DNA of 64,000 nucleotides from Thermococcus sp. JdFR-02 (GCA_002009975.1 MTLP01000031.1:1-64000), one strand, 5' to 3'. Numbered from the stretch's first letter, positions 38,264 to 47,405 are shown. Notes: generated from the sequence alone by a model not told the origin. A program made the numbers and translations.

Positions 38264-39619
38264 TCACAGTCCAGCCTCCGCTATTATCTCCTTCAATGAT
38301 TCAACTAACGCATTAATCCATTCTTTTCTTGTTGTTTCAGTTACTGCAAATAAAGCACTCTCTCCAAGCTCTGGAAAGTGCTGTTTTAAGTAAAATCCAC
38401 CGTGAATGTTCCTCTCTAAAAGCCTTTCATGAATTGCATCGTATGGAACATCAAACCTCACCAAGACATCTTTGAAGTTTATCCCATCAAAAGGAATCTC
38501 AGCAACTTCGCTTATACGTTTCTTAAAGTAAGCGGTGTTTTTGAGAATTATTTCACCCAATTTTTGAAGCCCTTTTGGTCCAAGTGAAGCTATGTGAATT
38601 GCAGCAGCTACAGCTACTAAAGCCTCATTTGAACAAATATTTGAAGTTGCTTTAGCTCTCCTAATATGCTGCTCTCTCGTTTGCAAAGTCATTACAAAAG
38701 CTCTCTTTCCTTCAGCATCTTTTGTCATTCCAATTATCCTTCCAGGCATTTGTCTAATTAGTTTTTTATCATTTCTAACAGCAAAAATTCCCGCTCTCGG
38801 ACCACCAAAATTCATTGGATTTCCAAAGAAAGCCGCTTCACCTATTACAACATCTGCCCCATAATTCCCTGGTGCCTCAAAAATTCCTAAGCTGGTTGGA
38901 TCAACGCCGACTATAAATAGAGCATCGTTTTCATGAGCTATCTTTCCAATTTCTTCAACATTTTCTTCAATTAGCCCAAAGAAGTTCGGCATTTCAACAT
39001 AAACTCCAGCTGCACCTTTTACTTTCTTCTCTAGCTCTTCTAAGTTTATCTGTCCTTTTTCATCCCAATTAATGTACTCAATTTGCATGTTAGCCCCAGC
39101 AACATAAGTGTGAAGAACTTTTTTCTTTTCTGGGCTTAAGTGTTTTGGAACAATAAATTTAGCTCTCTTCTTAACTCTATAGCTCATTAAAGCTGCTTCG
39201 CCTAAAGCAGTTCCCCAATCATACATTGATGCATTTACAATCTCCAGTCCAACTAGTTCAGCAATTAGACTTTGGTATTCAAAGAGAGCTTGGAGCATTC
39301 CTTGACTAATCTCTGCTTGGTACGGAGTATAAGCTGTTAAAAATTCGCTTCTTGATATTAGATACTTCACGTGAGCTGGTACATAGTGATTGTAAGTTCC
39401 TGCACCTAAGAAAATGGGAATCTCCAGAGCTGTTTTGTTTTTGCTTAAAATCTCGTTCATTTCAAGGAATACTTCATATTCGCTTTTACCCTCTGGTAAG
39501 TTAAATTCATGCATCACTTCCTTTGGAACATCAGAAAAAAGCTCATCAATGGAAGTAAAGCCAATCTCTCTGAGCATCTCTTCTTTATGCGCTAAATTTG
39601 GTAAATATTGCTTCGCCAT
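38264..39619 (-). CDS. gcvPA: Glycine decarboxylase (P protein) subunit 1
   Basis: 451 residues with the N-terminal P-protein pattern: [66 protein letters not shown] and [22 protein letters not shown]. It lacks the PLP lysine, as normal for this subunit. The ATG at 39619 (MAKQYLPN) is preferred, following AAGGTGATGCCT; the ATG at 39625 is also possible. Upstream in-frame codons to 39691 overlap the promoter. Confidence 0.96.
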   Translation of the reverse strand: MAKQYLPNLAHKEEMLREIGFTSIDELFSDVPKEVMHEFNLPEGKSEYEVFLEMNEILSKNKTALEIPIFLGAGTYNHYVPAHVKYLISRSEFLTAYTPYQAEISQGMLQALFEYQSLIAELVGLEIVNASMYDWGTALGEAALMSYRVKKRAKFIVPKHLSPEKKKVLHTYVAGANMQIEYINWDEKGQINLEELEKKVKGAAGVYVEMPNFFGLIEENVEEIGKIAHENDALFIVGVDPTSLGIFEAPGNYGADVVIGEAAFFGNPMNFGGPRAGIFAVRNDKKLIRQMPGRIIGMTKDAEGKRAFVMTLQTREQHIRRAKATSNICSNEALVAVAAAIHIASLGPKGLQKLGEIILKNTAYFKKRISEVAEIPFDGINFKDVLVRFDVPYDAIHERLLERNIHGGFYLKQHFPELGESALFAVTETTRKEWINALVESLKEIIAEAGL

Positions 39620-39657
39620 AGGCATCACCTTAAAACAATCATCATAATATTTTGCAC

Positions 39658-39712
39658 ATCTAAAATATATGTCTTGTGATTGACTAAACATTAGGTGATG
39701 GATATATAACTT
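39658..39712 (-). promoter_or_regulatory. Promoter region of gcvPA-gcvPB
   Basis: Two TATA-like elements on the minus strand: AGTTATATATCC (39712-39701) and CATATATTTTAG (nearer the gene). The nearer would give a leader of about 20 bases. The divergent NifS-like gene has GCTTAAAAG at 39741-39749. Confidence 0.45.
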
Positions 39713-39780
39713 ATGGTGTGAAACACATTTGACCAGAAATGCTTAAAAGTGATGAGTATCTACATTGACTCGGTGAAAAA

Positions 39781-40929
39781 ATGATCATCTATTTAGATAA
39801 TGCAAACACAACTAAACCTGACCCAGAGGTTATTAAGATCATGCTTGAGTACTTAGAAGAGAAATACGGAGCTCCAGGAGGGGAATTTGGGCACATATTT
39901 GATGAAGATGCAAGGGAAGCAGTGGAGATAGCAAGGGAAAAGATAGCGAGAGAGATAAATGCATCCCCAGAGGAGATTATTTTTGTCTCAGATGAGATAG
40001 AAGCGGATAATATAGCAATAAAGGGAGTAGCATTCCAAAAGGGCAAGGGGAAAGTGCTGACAAGTAAAATTGAAAGAAAAGCAATCATAAACACGGTGAA
40101 GCGATTGAAAGAATTTGACTTCGAAGCTCATGAAATCAGTGTTGATAGAGAAGGCTTCATTAAAATCGATGAACTGCAGAATAACTTAAATGATGCAATC
40201 CTCTTTGCGACTCATCATGGAAATTTTGAAATTGGTACTATCCAGAATGTAAGAGCTATAAGCGACTTAGTTCATGAGAAAGGTGCGTTGCTCTACTTGG
40301 ATGCAACTCAAAGCTTCGGAAAAGTTAAAATCGATGTCAAAAAACTTGATGTTGATTTAATGAGCATTACAGCCCATCTAATTCATGGACCTAAAGGGAT
40401 AGCCGCCCTCTATATAAGAGATGGAATCAAAATAAAGCCTATTTTAGATGGAGATGTAAGGGAAAGAGGTATTAGACCTGGAATGATAAACGTTCCAGCT
40501 ATTGCTGGTTTTGGAAAAGCTGTTGAGTTAATTAATTATGAAGATGCAAAGAGAATGGCAAAACTGAGGGATAAACTTATTGATTTATTGCTCACGATCC
40601 CAGATACAAAGTTAAATGGTCCAAAAGGGGATAAGAGGCTTCCACATAACGTTAATGTTTCATTTGCTTATGTTGAAGGTGAAAGTGTATTATTGCACTG
40701 CGACATGAGGGGATTAGTATTCTCAACTGGTTCAGCTTGTTATTCCCAAGAACTCCTGCCAAGCCATGTTATCAGAGGTATAGGGGGCTCATTTGAAGAC
40801 GCTCACGGCTCAGTAAGGCTTAGTCTAAGCAAGTGGACAACAGAAGAAGAGATAATTAAGGCTTATGAGATATTAAAAGATGTTGTAACTAAGCTGAGGG
40901 AAATAAGCATTTATGGTGGGAAGAAATGA
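39781..40929 (+). CDS. NifS/cysteine desulfurase-like protein lacking the PLP lysine
   Basis: 382 residues with the fold of class V aminotransferases: YLDNANTTKPDPEV, NFEIGTIQNV, LDATQSFGKVKIDV, MSITAHLIHGPKGIAALYI, TGSACYSQELLPSHVIRGIG with the mobile-loop Cys320, and GSVRLSLSKWTTEEEI. At the position where cysteine desulfurases have the His-Lys pair that binds PLP, this protein has His199-Leu200 (codon CTA, 40378-40380). The usual Glu-His before the cofactor ring is Glu98-Arg99. The persulfide Cys and Asp/Gln remain. It is first in a three-gene operon with TusA- and IscU-like proteins and overlaps the next gene by 4 bases. It may be a non-catalytic sulfur carrier or scaffold partner. Confidence 0.9.
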   Translation: MIIYLDNANTTKPDPEVIKIMLEYLEEKYGAPGGEFGHIFDEDAREAVEIAREKIAREINASPEEIIFVSDEIEADNIAIKGVAFQKGKGKVLTSKIERKAIINTVKRLKEFDFEAHEISVDREGFIKIDELQNNLNDAILFATHHGNFEIGTIQNVRAISDLVHEKGALLYLDATQSFGKVKIDVKKLDVDLMSITAHLIHGPKGIAALYIRDGIKIKPILDGDVRERGIRPGMINVPAIAGFGKAVELINYEDAKRMAKLRDKLIDLLLTIPDTKLNGPKGDKRLPHNVNVSFAYVEGESVLLHCDMRGLVFSTGSACYSQELLPSHVIRGIGGSFEDAHGSVRLSLSKWTTEEEIIKAYEILKDVVTKLREISIYGGKK

Positions 40930-41147
40930 TTAAAATCAATGTTGTTGGAAAACCTTGTCCAGTCCCACTCAATGAGTTTAGAAAAGCGATTAGAAGAGCC
41001 CCAGTTGGCGAAATTATTGAAATAATCGGAACGCATGAGCTTAGTAAAGGAGAAATAGCCCTAGCCGCTGAAGAAACTGGGCAGGAAATTCTGGAAATCG
41101 ATGAAAAAGATGGAGTATGGAGGATAGTTGTAAAAAAGGTGAGGTAA
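40926..41147 (+). CDS. TusA-like sulfur carrier protein
   Basis: 73 residues with the CPxP motif near the N-terminus (VVGKPCPVPLNEFRKAI, Cys11), then IIEIIGTHELSKGEIALAAEETG. TusA proteins carry persulfide sulfur from a desulfurase to tRNA thiolation, molybdopterin or cluster assembly. It overlaps the NifS-like gene by 4 bases and abuts the IscU-like gene with no gap, so the three are translated together. Confidence 0.92.
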   Translation: MIKINVVGKPCPVPLNEFRKAIRRAPVGEIIEIIGTHELSKGEIALAAEETGQEILEIDEKDGVWRIVVKKVR

Positions 41148-41795
41148 ATGGAGAGATTCGATGCAAGAAAGTGGGATGAGAAGAAACGTATAGGCTACTC
41201 AAGAAAGGTCTTGCAGTTATTCTTAAATCCAAAAAACGTTGGAGAAATTGAAAATCCGTCAGTCACGGCAAAAGCAGGAAGTCCAGCCTGTGGTGACATG
41301 ATAAAGCTTTATTTAAAGATTGAGGATGATAGAATAGTTGATGCAAAGTTTAGGACATATGGGTGTGCCGCTAACATAGCCACAGCTTCTATGCTAACCG
41401 AGATGATAATTGGAAAACCTGTTGAAGAAGCTAAAAAGATTAAATTTAAAGACCTCGTAGAAGCTCTTGGTGGTTTGCCTCAAATCAAATATCACTGTGC
41501 TGTTTTAGCTGCTGAAGGTTTGAGACAAGCTTTAGCAAAGTGGGATGTCATTCAAGGAAAAAGAAAAATTGATGAGAGCTTTGTTAAACTGATATTGGCT
41601 GCTGTTATTGATCCTCTCACAGGTGAGAGCGTTCTTCACGGACATAAATATCTCGGCTGTGAAATAGAAGGTAAAAAAGTCAAGATAAAGCTCGCCATTC
41701 CCAAGGATAGTGAAGAGGCAATTGTGTTTGAAGAGCAAATTAGAGAATCTTTTGAAGGTTTAGATGTTGATTTAGAGATCGAGTTCTTGGGGTAA
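41148..41795 (+). CDS. IscU/NifU-like Fe-S scaffold with C-terminal MIP18-like extension
   Basis: 215 residues. The N-terminal 135 residues hold all IscU cluster ligands: SPACGD (Cys48, Asp50), YGCAANIATASMLTE (Cys73) and KYHCAVLAAEGLR (His116, Cys117). The remaining about 75 residues (ILAAVIDPLTGESVLHGHKYL...VKIKLAIPKDSEEAIVFEEQIRESFEGLDVDLEIEF) resemble a DUF59/MIP18 domain, which in other proteins targets or assembles Fe-S clusters. It ends the NifS-like/TusA operon, and GGTGAGGTAA precedes the ATG. The extension assignment is from pattern only. Confidence 0.88.
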   Translation: MERFDARKWDEKKRIGYSRKVLQLFLNPKNVGEIENPSVTAKAGSPACGDMIKLYLKIEDDRIVDAKFRTYGCAANIATASMLTEMIIGKPVEEAKKIKFKDLVEALGGLPQIKYHCAVLAAEGLRQALAKWDVIQGKRKIDESFVKLILAAVIDPLTGESVLHGHKYLGCEIEGKKVKIKLAIPKDSEEAIVFEEQIRESFEGLDVDLEIEFLG

Positions 41796-41851
41796 ACTTT
41801 TTATTTTCATTCTTTTAAAAAAGAGCAACTTATTATGAGGAGGAGCAACTG

Positions 41852-42526
41852 ATGATAGTAGCCTTTGATTTTGATGGCACTTTAGTAGACAGCTATACAG
41901 TAATAGAGGAAGCTTTTAGAAGAGCTTTAGAAAAACACTTTCCTTGGCTCCCCCTCAAGGGTTTCTGGGCTAAGATACTAACTAAAATAGAGCTTTACTT
42001 TGAAAGACCTCGCTTTGGAAAGCATAGAGGAAAAGTAAAACAACCTTTTTTCTTCAGATGGAAGTTTTTTAAAAGCTGGTTTGAAGAGAGAGCAAAGTTA
42101 AGTAAGCCTATAGATGACTCTAAGGAAGTTTTAAAGAAGCTTAGGGAAGAAGGACACAAGGTTATTTCCTTCTCAGCTGAGGATTTTGTAAATGGCATGA
42201 AGGAGTATCGTCTAAAAATTAGCGGTTTTTATGAACTTTTTGATGATGTAATAGTATTTGGCACTGAAATAAGCCCATGCGAGGCTATTCAGATAGTTAG
42301 AGAGAGATACGGTGATGATGTTTTTATTTGGGTAGATGACAAGCCCTGGCGCTTTATTGGAAGAGGGGATGAGAATACAGAATATGTCTGGTATTATTTC
42401 CCGCCAACAGCAAAATTTGTAAATGAAAAAATTTTGGAACAAATTCATCATTTACATGTAATCCAAGACTTGTGGAGCATTTTTGATGTTATTGAAAGGA
42501 TAAAGAAGGAAAGAAAGTCAAAATAA
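41852..42526 (+). CDS. HAD-superfamily hydrolase
   Basis: 224 residues. Motif I VAFDFDGTLVDS with the Asp nucleophile, motif II-like VISFSAED, a Lys in the ISP region, and the acidic motif WVDDKPWRF. The basic helical insert (FERPRFGKHRGKVKQPFFFRWKFF) is a cap region. Substrate unknown. GGAGGAGCAACTG precedes the ATG. It is a single gene after the IscU-like gene, separated by a T-rich stretch. Confidence 0.85.
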   Translation: MIVAFDFDGTLVDSYTVIEEAFRRALEKHFPWLPLKGFWAKILTKIELYFERPRFGKHRGKVKQPFFFRWKFFKSWFEERAKLSKPIDDSKEVLKKLREEGHKVISFSAEDFVNGMKEYRLKISGFYELFDDVIVFGTEISPCEAIQIVRERYGDDVFIWVDDKPWRFIGRGDENTEYVWYYFPPTAKFVNEKILEQIHHLHVIQDLWSIFDVIERIKKERKSK

Positions 42527-42545
42527 AGGATTAGCCTAACCAGAG

Positions 42546-42557
42546 AACTTTTAAAAA
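42546..42557 (+). promoter_or_regulatory. TATA box of the phosphoesterase gene; transcript may be leaderless
   Basis: GAACTTTTAAAAACC lies about 25 bases before the ATG at 42578 and there is no ribosome binding site between, so transcription and translation would start at nearly the same base. Confidence 0.5.
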
Positions 42558-42577
42558 CCAAAATTTTAATTTAATTT

Positions 42578-43258
42578 ATGAGCTTACAGCTGCTACCACA
42601 AAAAGCCATCAAGCTTGGAAATGTTCTTATCATTGCTGACCTTCACTTAGGTTTTGAGGAAAGCTTAGCAAGAGAAGGAGCCTATTTGCCCAAAGCATTT
42701 GATGAGATGGTTTCTTCACTAAAAGGACTTCTCATAAAAGAAAAACCCAAAACCCTAATCATAAACGGAGATTTAAAACACTCTTTTATTCCATTTAAGA
42801 GAGAACGGCTCGAACTTAGAGCCTTTCTTGAAGAGATTCTTCCTTTAGTAAGCGAAATAATCGTTGTTAAAGGAAATCATGATGTTGGGATTTCTTGGAT
42901 AAAAGAGTTTGGCGTTGAGATTGTTGAAAAGCTTGAAATTAAAGGCTACACAATAACTCATGGACATCAACTCATTGAAGGGGAGAAATTTATCATAGGG
43001 CATGAGCATCCAGCCATAAAACTTAGAGATGAAGTTGGAGCTTTAATAAAGGTTCCAATCTTTTTGATTAGTGAAGATTTAATTGTTCTACCTGCTTTCA
43101 CCCCTTGGGCTTATGGAAACGATATTTTAAGGGAAATAATTTCTCCATATCTAGAAAAATTTGATATTAAAACATCTAAAATCCTAGTTTCCCTCGAAGA
43201 TGAAATCTTAGATTTTGGAACACTTGAAAAATTGATAGAGGCTCTGAGGAAGATTTAA
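42578..43258 (+). CDS. Calcineurin-like metallophosphoesterase
   Basis: 226 residues with the metallophosphoesterase motifs in order: IADLHLGFEES (D-x-H), INGDLKH (GDxx), VKGNHDVG (GNHD), THGHQL and IGHEHPA (GH-x-H). The two-metal site is complete. The family (archaeal ICC/YfcE-like) hydrolyses phosphodiesters; the substrate is unknown. The start has no ribosome binding site and appears leaderless. Confidence 0.92.
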   Translation: MSLQLLPQKAIKLGNVLIIADLHLGFEESLAREGAYLPKAFDEMVSSLKGLLIKEKPKTLIINGDLKHSFIPFKRERLELRAFLEEILPLVSEIIVVKGNHDVGISWIKEFGVEIVEKLEIKGYTITHGHQLIEGEKFIIGHEHPAIKLRDEVGALIKVPIFLISEDLIVLPAFTPWAYGNDILREIISPYLEKFDIKTSKILVSLEDEILDFGTLEKLIEALRKI

Positions 43259-43292
43259 ATTTCTTAAACTCCAAATTTAATTTGGTGATCAC

Positions 43293-43988
43293 ATGGATGT
43301 TTTAAGTGCTATTGTATTCTTTGCATATGCCCCTGCTCTGGCGTTACTTTGGTACTTCTATCACGAAGATAAGCTCGAACCAGAGCCCAAAAAATATGTT
43401 ATTGGGACGTTCTTTTTAGGAGCAACCCTGTCAGTTTTAATAGCAATGCTTGTTGAAAAAATTCTAGTTCCAAATATTCTGCCTCCAACGGTTTTCTTTT
43501 TAGCTCTAACAGCTGGAATTGTTGAAGAACCAGCGAAAGCATTGGCAATTAAACTACCTTATAGAGCCGGGCAAATGGACGGTATTATGGACGGGGTTGT
43601 ATATGGTGTAGCTGCAGGCTTAGGATTTGCCGCAACTGAGAATTTGCTCTATGGTTTGGGTTACGGAATTGGGGCTACCATAGTAAGAGGATTTTTAACG
43701 CCTTTTGCCCACGCTACATGGAGTTCAATCATTGGTATAGGGTATGGCTTAAAGGCTGAAGGAAAAATACATAGCTTAACAAACTATTTTGCATTAGCAA
43801 TTCTGTTGCACTTCATTTGGGATTACTACGCATTCTTAAGCGTCAACATTCCAGCATACTATGTGGTGATATTCTTGTTAATATTCGTTAACATGGCACT
43901 TACAAGATACTTTATAATGCTTGGACAGAGAGAAGATTTGGAAAAAATGTGGTGGTATTGGTTTGTGGGAGGTAGAAGATATGAGTAA
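43293..43988 (+). CDS. PrsW-family intramembrane protease
   Basis: 231 residues with about seven TM helices. Catalytic motifs of PrsW: GIVEEPAKALA (EExxK), MDGIMDGVVYGVAAGLGFAATENLLY (E with N), PFAHATWSSIIGIGYG (H), and LHFIWDYYA (H). In bacteria, PrsW cleaves anti-sigma factors; archaeal targets are unknown. GGTGATC precedes the ATG. The small gene that follows starts inside its last codons, suggesting they work together. Confidence 0.9.
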   Translation: MDVLSAIVFFAYAPALALLWYFYHEDKLEPEPKKYVIGTFFLGATLSVLIAMLVEKILVPNILPPTVFFLALTAGIVEEPAKALAIKLPYRAGQMDGIMDGVVYGVAAGLGFAATENLLYGLGYGIGATIVRGFLTPFAHATWSSIIGIGYGLKAEGKIHSLTNYFALAILLHFIWDYYAFLSVNIPAYYVVIFLLIFVNMALTRYFIMLGQREDLEKMWWYWFVGGRRYE

Positions 43989-44184
43989 AATTGAGGATGC
44001 ACTGTTTGAGGCTCGCCCTTATGTTGAGTATTTCGATGAGCTGAAAAAAACTGTTAAAAAGATAAATGAGATAGCTAAGAGTGAAGAAGAATTTAAAAGA
44101 CTCATTGAAGAGGAAATTCAAAAAGCTCAGGAACCATTTAAAACTGATTTACGGATTTTTCTCCAGAAATTTGAAGCTCTTTGA
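43981..44184 (+). CDS. Small coiled-coil protein overlapping PrsW
   Basis: 67 residues, highly charged and helical (DALFEARPYVEYFDELKKTVKKINEIAKSEEEFKRLIEEEIQKAQ), suited to a coiled coil. The start overlaps the prsW stop by 8 bases, with GGGAGGTAGAAGAT as binding site. No family is recognised. It may be a cytosolic partner of PrsW. A T-run terminator follows. Confidence 0.75.
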   Translation: MSKIEDALFEARPYVEYFDELKKTVKKINEIAKSEEEFKRLIEEEIQKAQEPFKTDLRIFLQKFEAL

Positions 44185-44202
44185 TTTTTTCTTTTATCGA
44201 AA
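44185..44202 (+). terminator. Oligo-T terminator after the PrsW pair
   Basis: TTTTTTCTTTTATCG follows the stop codon of the small coiled-coil gene. Confidence 0.5.
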
Positions 44203-44242
44203 AATTTATTAACTTTCAGATTAAGTAAATATTGGTGAAACT

Positions 44243-45067
44243 ATGGAAAAATTTGTAACTTTTGGTATTATTTTCTTAATCATAATTTCATTTTCTGCCT
44301 GCATTTCTCAAGAAAAAGAACTCACAAAAGAGAGCATCTTAAAAGCAATCGATGGGATTAATGCCTACACTTATGAGGTAAATAGAGTCGAGAGAAGAGC
44401 AGGCAGAGAATATGAAATATATCTCCATGAAGGGATAGATCGAGAAAGAAAAATATTTTTTGCATTTATAAACATTAGAGTGAAATTTGAAGAAACATCT
44501 GGAAGAACCAGGACATGGGAATATTTTGATGGCTCTAAGCTCTATGCAAGAATTGAGCAAAAAGAAAATGGAAGAATGAAGAATGTGACATTTTCCTATA
44601 CTATTGACGAACTTTACAATCTCACACATAAATATCTAAAAAATGTGAGCAGAGAAGAGTATCTTAAACGCGTGATGAATAGAAGAGACTTTTTAATCAG
44701 CAAACTGAAAGTCTTGCTGTCCAAGGCAGAAATCAAGTCTATAGAAAGGGATGGAAAACAGTACAAGGTAACATTTGAGGTTCATAACGAGTATGAGAGT
44801 GTCCCAAATATAACAATCTCCAATGCTAATCCAACCGTTATAGAAGACTACAAAGAAAGCATGAGAAGCTGGATCATTGAAGAGATGCAAGGCAAACTCT
44901 GGGTCGATAATAAAGGAAGACCTACAAAACTTGAAGTTGAAAACAGAAGACGTATAACATTTAAATTGGCGAACAAAACTTATGAGGAATTCATCCAATA
45001 TAACATTACTTTCACTTACATGTTTGAGCTTCCAAAATGGGTCAATGGAATAAAAGAAAAAAGCTGA
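44243..45067 (+). CDS. Putative lipoprotein (outer-surface, unknown function)
   Basis: 274 residues with a signal peptide and lipobox SFSAC (Cys20), then a beta-rich domain (YTYEVNRVERRAGREYEIYLHEG, WEYFDGSKLYARIE, GKLWVDNKGRPTKLEVENRRRI), reminiscent of LolA/LppX-like folds. Three N-x-S/T sequons are visible late in the chain. GGTGAAACT precedes the ATG. It is convergent with the GpsA-like gene, 2 bases apart. Function unknown. Confidence 0.82.
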   Translation: MEKFVTFGIIFLIIISFSACISQEKELTKESILKAIDGINAYTYEVNRVERRAGREYEIYLHEGIDRERKIFFAFINIRVKFEETSGRTRTWEYFDGSKLYARIEQKENGRMKNVTFSYTIDELYNLTHKYLKNVSREEYLKRVMNRRDFLISKLKVLLSKAEIKSIERDGKQYKVTFEVHNEYESVPNITISNANPTVIEDYKESMRSWIIEEMQGKLWVDNKGRPTKLEVENRRRITFKLANKTYEEFIQYNITFTYMFELPKWVNGIKEKS

Positions 45068-45069
45068 AT

Positions 45070-46131
45070 CTAATCACTTGTCAAATTTAAGACCAGCTCT
45101 TGCAACACTTCTCTAGTGAAGGGTTTATTTCCCTTTAAAATCAGGTATAGCTCCCTAAGAAGTGGAACATCTTTAGCTATTTGAAGCTTACCTTCTCTCT
45201 CTAAGTTTAACACTAATTTATATGCAGATGGGAGTGTGCCGTATCCTTCAACAGTCCCCTTCCCTCTACGCCTCATCTCTTCAAGTGCCTCTTCAACAGT
45301 AAGCCCGCTTCCCAAAAGCTCACCAAACATAACGTTTCTTCCACCCCTCGCTGTTGTCTCCAAATCTCCTATTCCTGCTAGTCCATATGCACTCTCACTC
45401 TTTCCTCCAAGCGCTTCAGCTATTTTACCCATCTCTTTAACTGCTTGTGTAAAAAGCAACCCTCTCGTATTGTCTATTGTCTCCACATCTAATTGTCCCT
45501 TCATACCCTCACACATTCCTATGGAAATAGCATAAACATTTTTCAATGCTGAGCATATCTCAACTCCAATTACGTCATCACTAAGAATGGGTCTGTAATA
45601 ATCTGTTTCAAACGCTTCTTTACATTTCTTTGCAGCTTTCAGATCTTTTGAGGCAAATACAACACTTGTAGGAACTTTTTTAGCCAATTCTAAAGCCAAA
45701 GAAGGACCAGCTATTGCAAGTAATGAGATGCTATCCCTTTTCTCTTCAGGTAACTCAGATTTAACGACTTCCAACATAGTATATATTTTTCCTTCAAAAT
45801 CCTCAAGCCCCTTTGCGATAGTAATGACCACAGTCCCCTCCTCAAGATATGGCATAATCCTTCTCGCTATACTTCTAACGCCTGCTGATAAAACACCTAT
45901 AACGACGATTTCACTGCCTTTTACTGCCTCTCCTATCTCCTCAGGCGAAAATAGTTCAACTTCCTTTGGTATTTCAACTTTAAGCCTTGGATGTATCCCT
46001 GTTCTTGCTATCTCCTCCAAAATTCTCCTATCAAATTCTGTGCCCCAAAGCTTTACTCTATTCCCATTTTCTGCTAGAGGTATTGTCAAAGCACTTCCCA
46101 TCACACCCGCACCAAGAACTACCACCTCCAT
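45070..46131 (-). CDS. gpsA: NAD(P)-dependent glycerol-3-phosphate dehydrogenase, GpsA-like
   Basis: 353 residues. Rossmann motif VVLGAGVMGSALTIPLAENG, VIGVLSAGVRSIARRI, AGPSLALELAKKVPTSVVFA, catalytic Lys in EICSALKNVYAI, and AGIGDLETTARGGRN. Archaeal lipids are made from glycerol-1-phosphate by an unrelated enzyme, so this one most likely serves glycerol use (G3P to dihydroxyacetone phosphate). That fits the nearby glpK and glpQ. The ATG at 46131 follows GGAGGCG. It is last in a run that begins with the ABC importer. Confidence 0.9.
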   Translation of the reverse strand: MEVVVLGAGVMGSALTIPLAENGNRVKLWGTEFDRRILEEIARTGIHPRLKVEIPKEVELFSPEEIGEAVKGSEIVVIGVLSAGVRSIARRIMPYLEEGTVVITIAKGLEDFEGKIYTMLEVVKSELPEEKRDSISLLAIAGPSLALELAKKVPTSVVFASKDLKAAKKCKEAFETDYYRPILSDDVIGVEICSALKNVYAISIGMCEGMKGQLDVETIDNTRGLLFTQAVKEMGKIAEALGGKSESAYGLAGIGDLETTARGGRNVMFGELLGSGLTVEEALEEMRRRGKGTVEGYGTLPSAYKLVLNLEREGKLQIAKDVPLLRELYLILKGNKPFTREVLQELVLNLTSD

Positions 46132-46182
46132 AAAACTACGCCTCCTAAAAATTTTAAAAATAGCTAACAAGGAGCATGATGT

Positions 46183-47394
46183 TCAATTCCTAACCTTCTC
46201 ATCCACAAGCTTATTGAGTTCTTCTATCAATCTCTCTTCTTTTCCTACATCGACTGTAGTTGCAGCGGCATAATCATGACATGCATCAATGTCTCCTCCA
46301 ACACGCTTTGCTGCCTCCGGAAGTAACCATGCCAAACCAGGCATCTCTTTTGATAATATCCTCTCCTCCAGAGAAGGTGGGACTCTCATTGAAAGCTTTG
46401 CAATATTCCAATCAAACTTACCAAGCTTTGGAACACGTGGGGGCATGTTCTGGAAACCTGCTATGTATTTGTTTGGGTCTATAAATTCCCTAGTGCGGAT
46501 TTCCATACAAAATTCACCAATCACTTTTACCCCCATTGGTTCAAAATCATCATGAACATGGAACCACTGAACATATTTAGTTTGGATTAATCCACCACTG
46601 CTAAGCTTTTCAAGAGCTTTTTCAAATTTCTCCCTCTTTATTCTGTTAAGCTCCTCAAGCTTTTTCTCTGATTTTTCATTTGGTCCTTTAAGGCACATCT
46701 CAATTCCTATTTCTGGTCCGTCTAGATAATAACCCACTGCTCCAAGAACAGTTAAATTCTTTGCAAACTTGGATATAGGTAGTCTTTCACCAAAAACTGT
46801 TAAAAAGTACTCCTCTTTTCCATCTTTCTTTAAGACTTCTACTTGTCCTGCCTTAACTGCTTCTTCTAAGACTTCTCTATTCACGCTCACAAGAGAACCA
46901 AATCTGTGGTGGCTATCTCCAATTGCACCAATAACTCCTAGGTATGCCAAGTCCCTATTGTCTCCTAAAAGGTTTGCAAAAAGATAGGCTGCTGAAGCTG
47001 CCGAAATATCTTTTTCTCCACTCACACCATAAAACTCTGTTGAAAAGTTGAACACTTTTGGATCATCAACCTTAGATGGTAAATGGTGATCTATTATCAC
47101 AACATAGTTCTTTCCGTTATTTATTCTTGCAATTTCTGGGGCTGCTCTACTACCAAGGTCACAAAACAGTATTAGATTGTCATAAAGCTCAAATATCCTT
47201 TTCACGATTAGTGGATGAACCCTTTCTATTGGCACGTTTTCAACTTCATGCCCAGCTCTTTCAAGAGCTGCTTTTAAAATTGCACCCGAAGAAAGACCAT
47301 CAGCATCGTTGTGGTGCACGAGGGTTATTTTTTCGCTTTTTTCTATTAAAGGAAGGACTTTCTTTAAGTCCTCCAAAAATTCTTCTTTTGACAT
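46183..47394 (-). CDS. DHH-family phosphoesterase (RecJ-like)
   Basis: 403 residues. Motifs LVHHNDADGLSSGAIL (DHH-type N-x-D-A-D), FCDLGS, VIIDHHLP, and a C-terminal DHHA1-type region (RVPPSLEERILSKEMPGLAWLLPEAAKRVGGDIDACHDYAAATTV). The family includes archaeal RecJ homologues with 5'-3' or 3'-5' exonuclease on DNA or RNA and c-di-nucleotide hydrolases. Which one cannot be told. It follows the HAD phosphatase by about 11 bases. Confidence 0.88.
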   Translation of the reverse strand: MSKEEFLEDLKKVLPLIEKSEKITLVHHNDADGLSSGAILKAALERAGHEVENVPIERVHPLIVKRIFELYDNLILFCDLGSRAAPEIARINNGKNYVVIIDHHLPSKVDDPKVFNFSTEFYGVSGEKDISAASAAYLFANLLGDNRDLAYLGVIGAIGDSHHRFGSLVSVNREVLEEAVKAGQVEVLKKDGKEEYFLTVFGERLPISKFAKNLTVLGAVGYYLDGPEIGIEMCLKGPNEKSEKKLEELNRIKREKFEKALEKLSSGGLIQTKYVQWFHVHDDFEPMGVKVIGEFCMEIRTREFIDPNKYIAGFQNMPPRVPKLGKFDWNIAKLSMRVPPSLEERILSKEMPGLAWLLPEAAKRVGGDIDACHDYAAATTVDVGKEERLIEELNKLVDEKVRN

Positions 47395-47405
47395 AAAAAC
47401 GCCCC

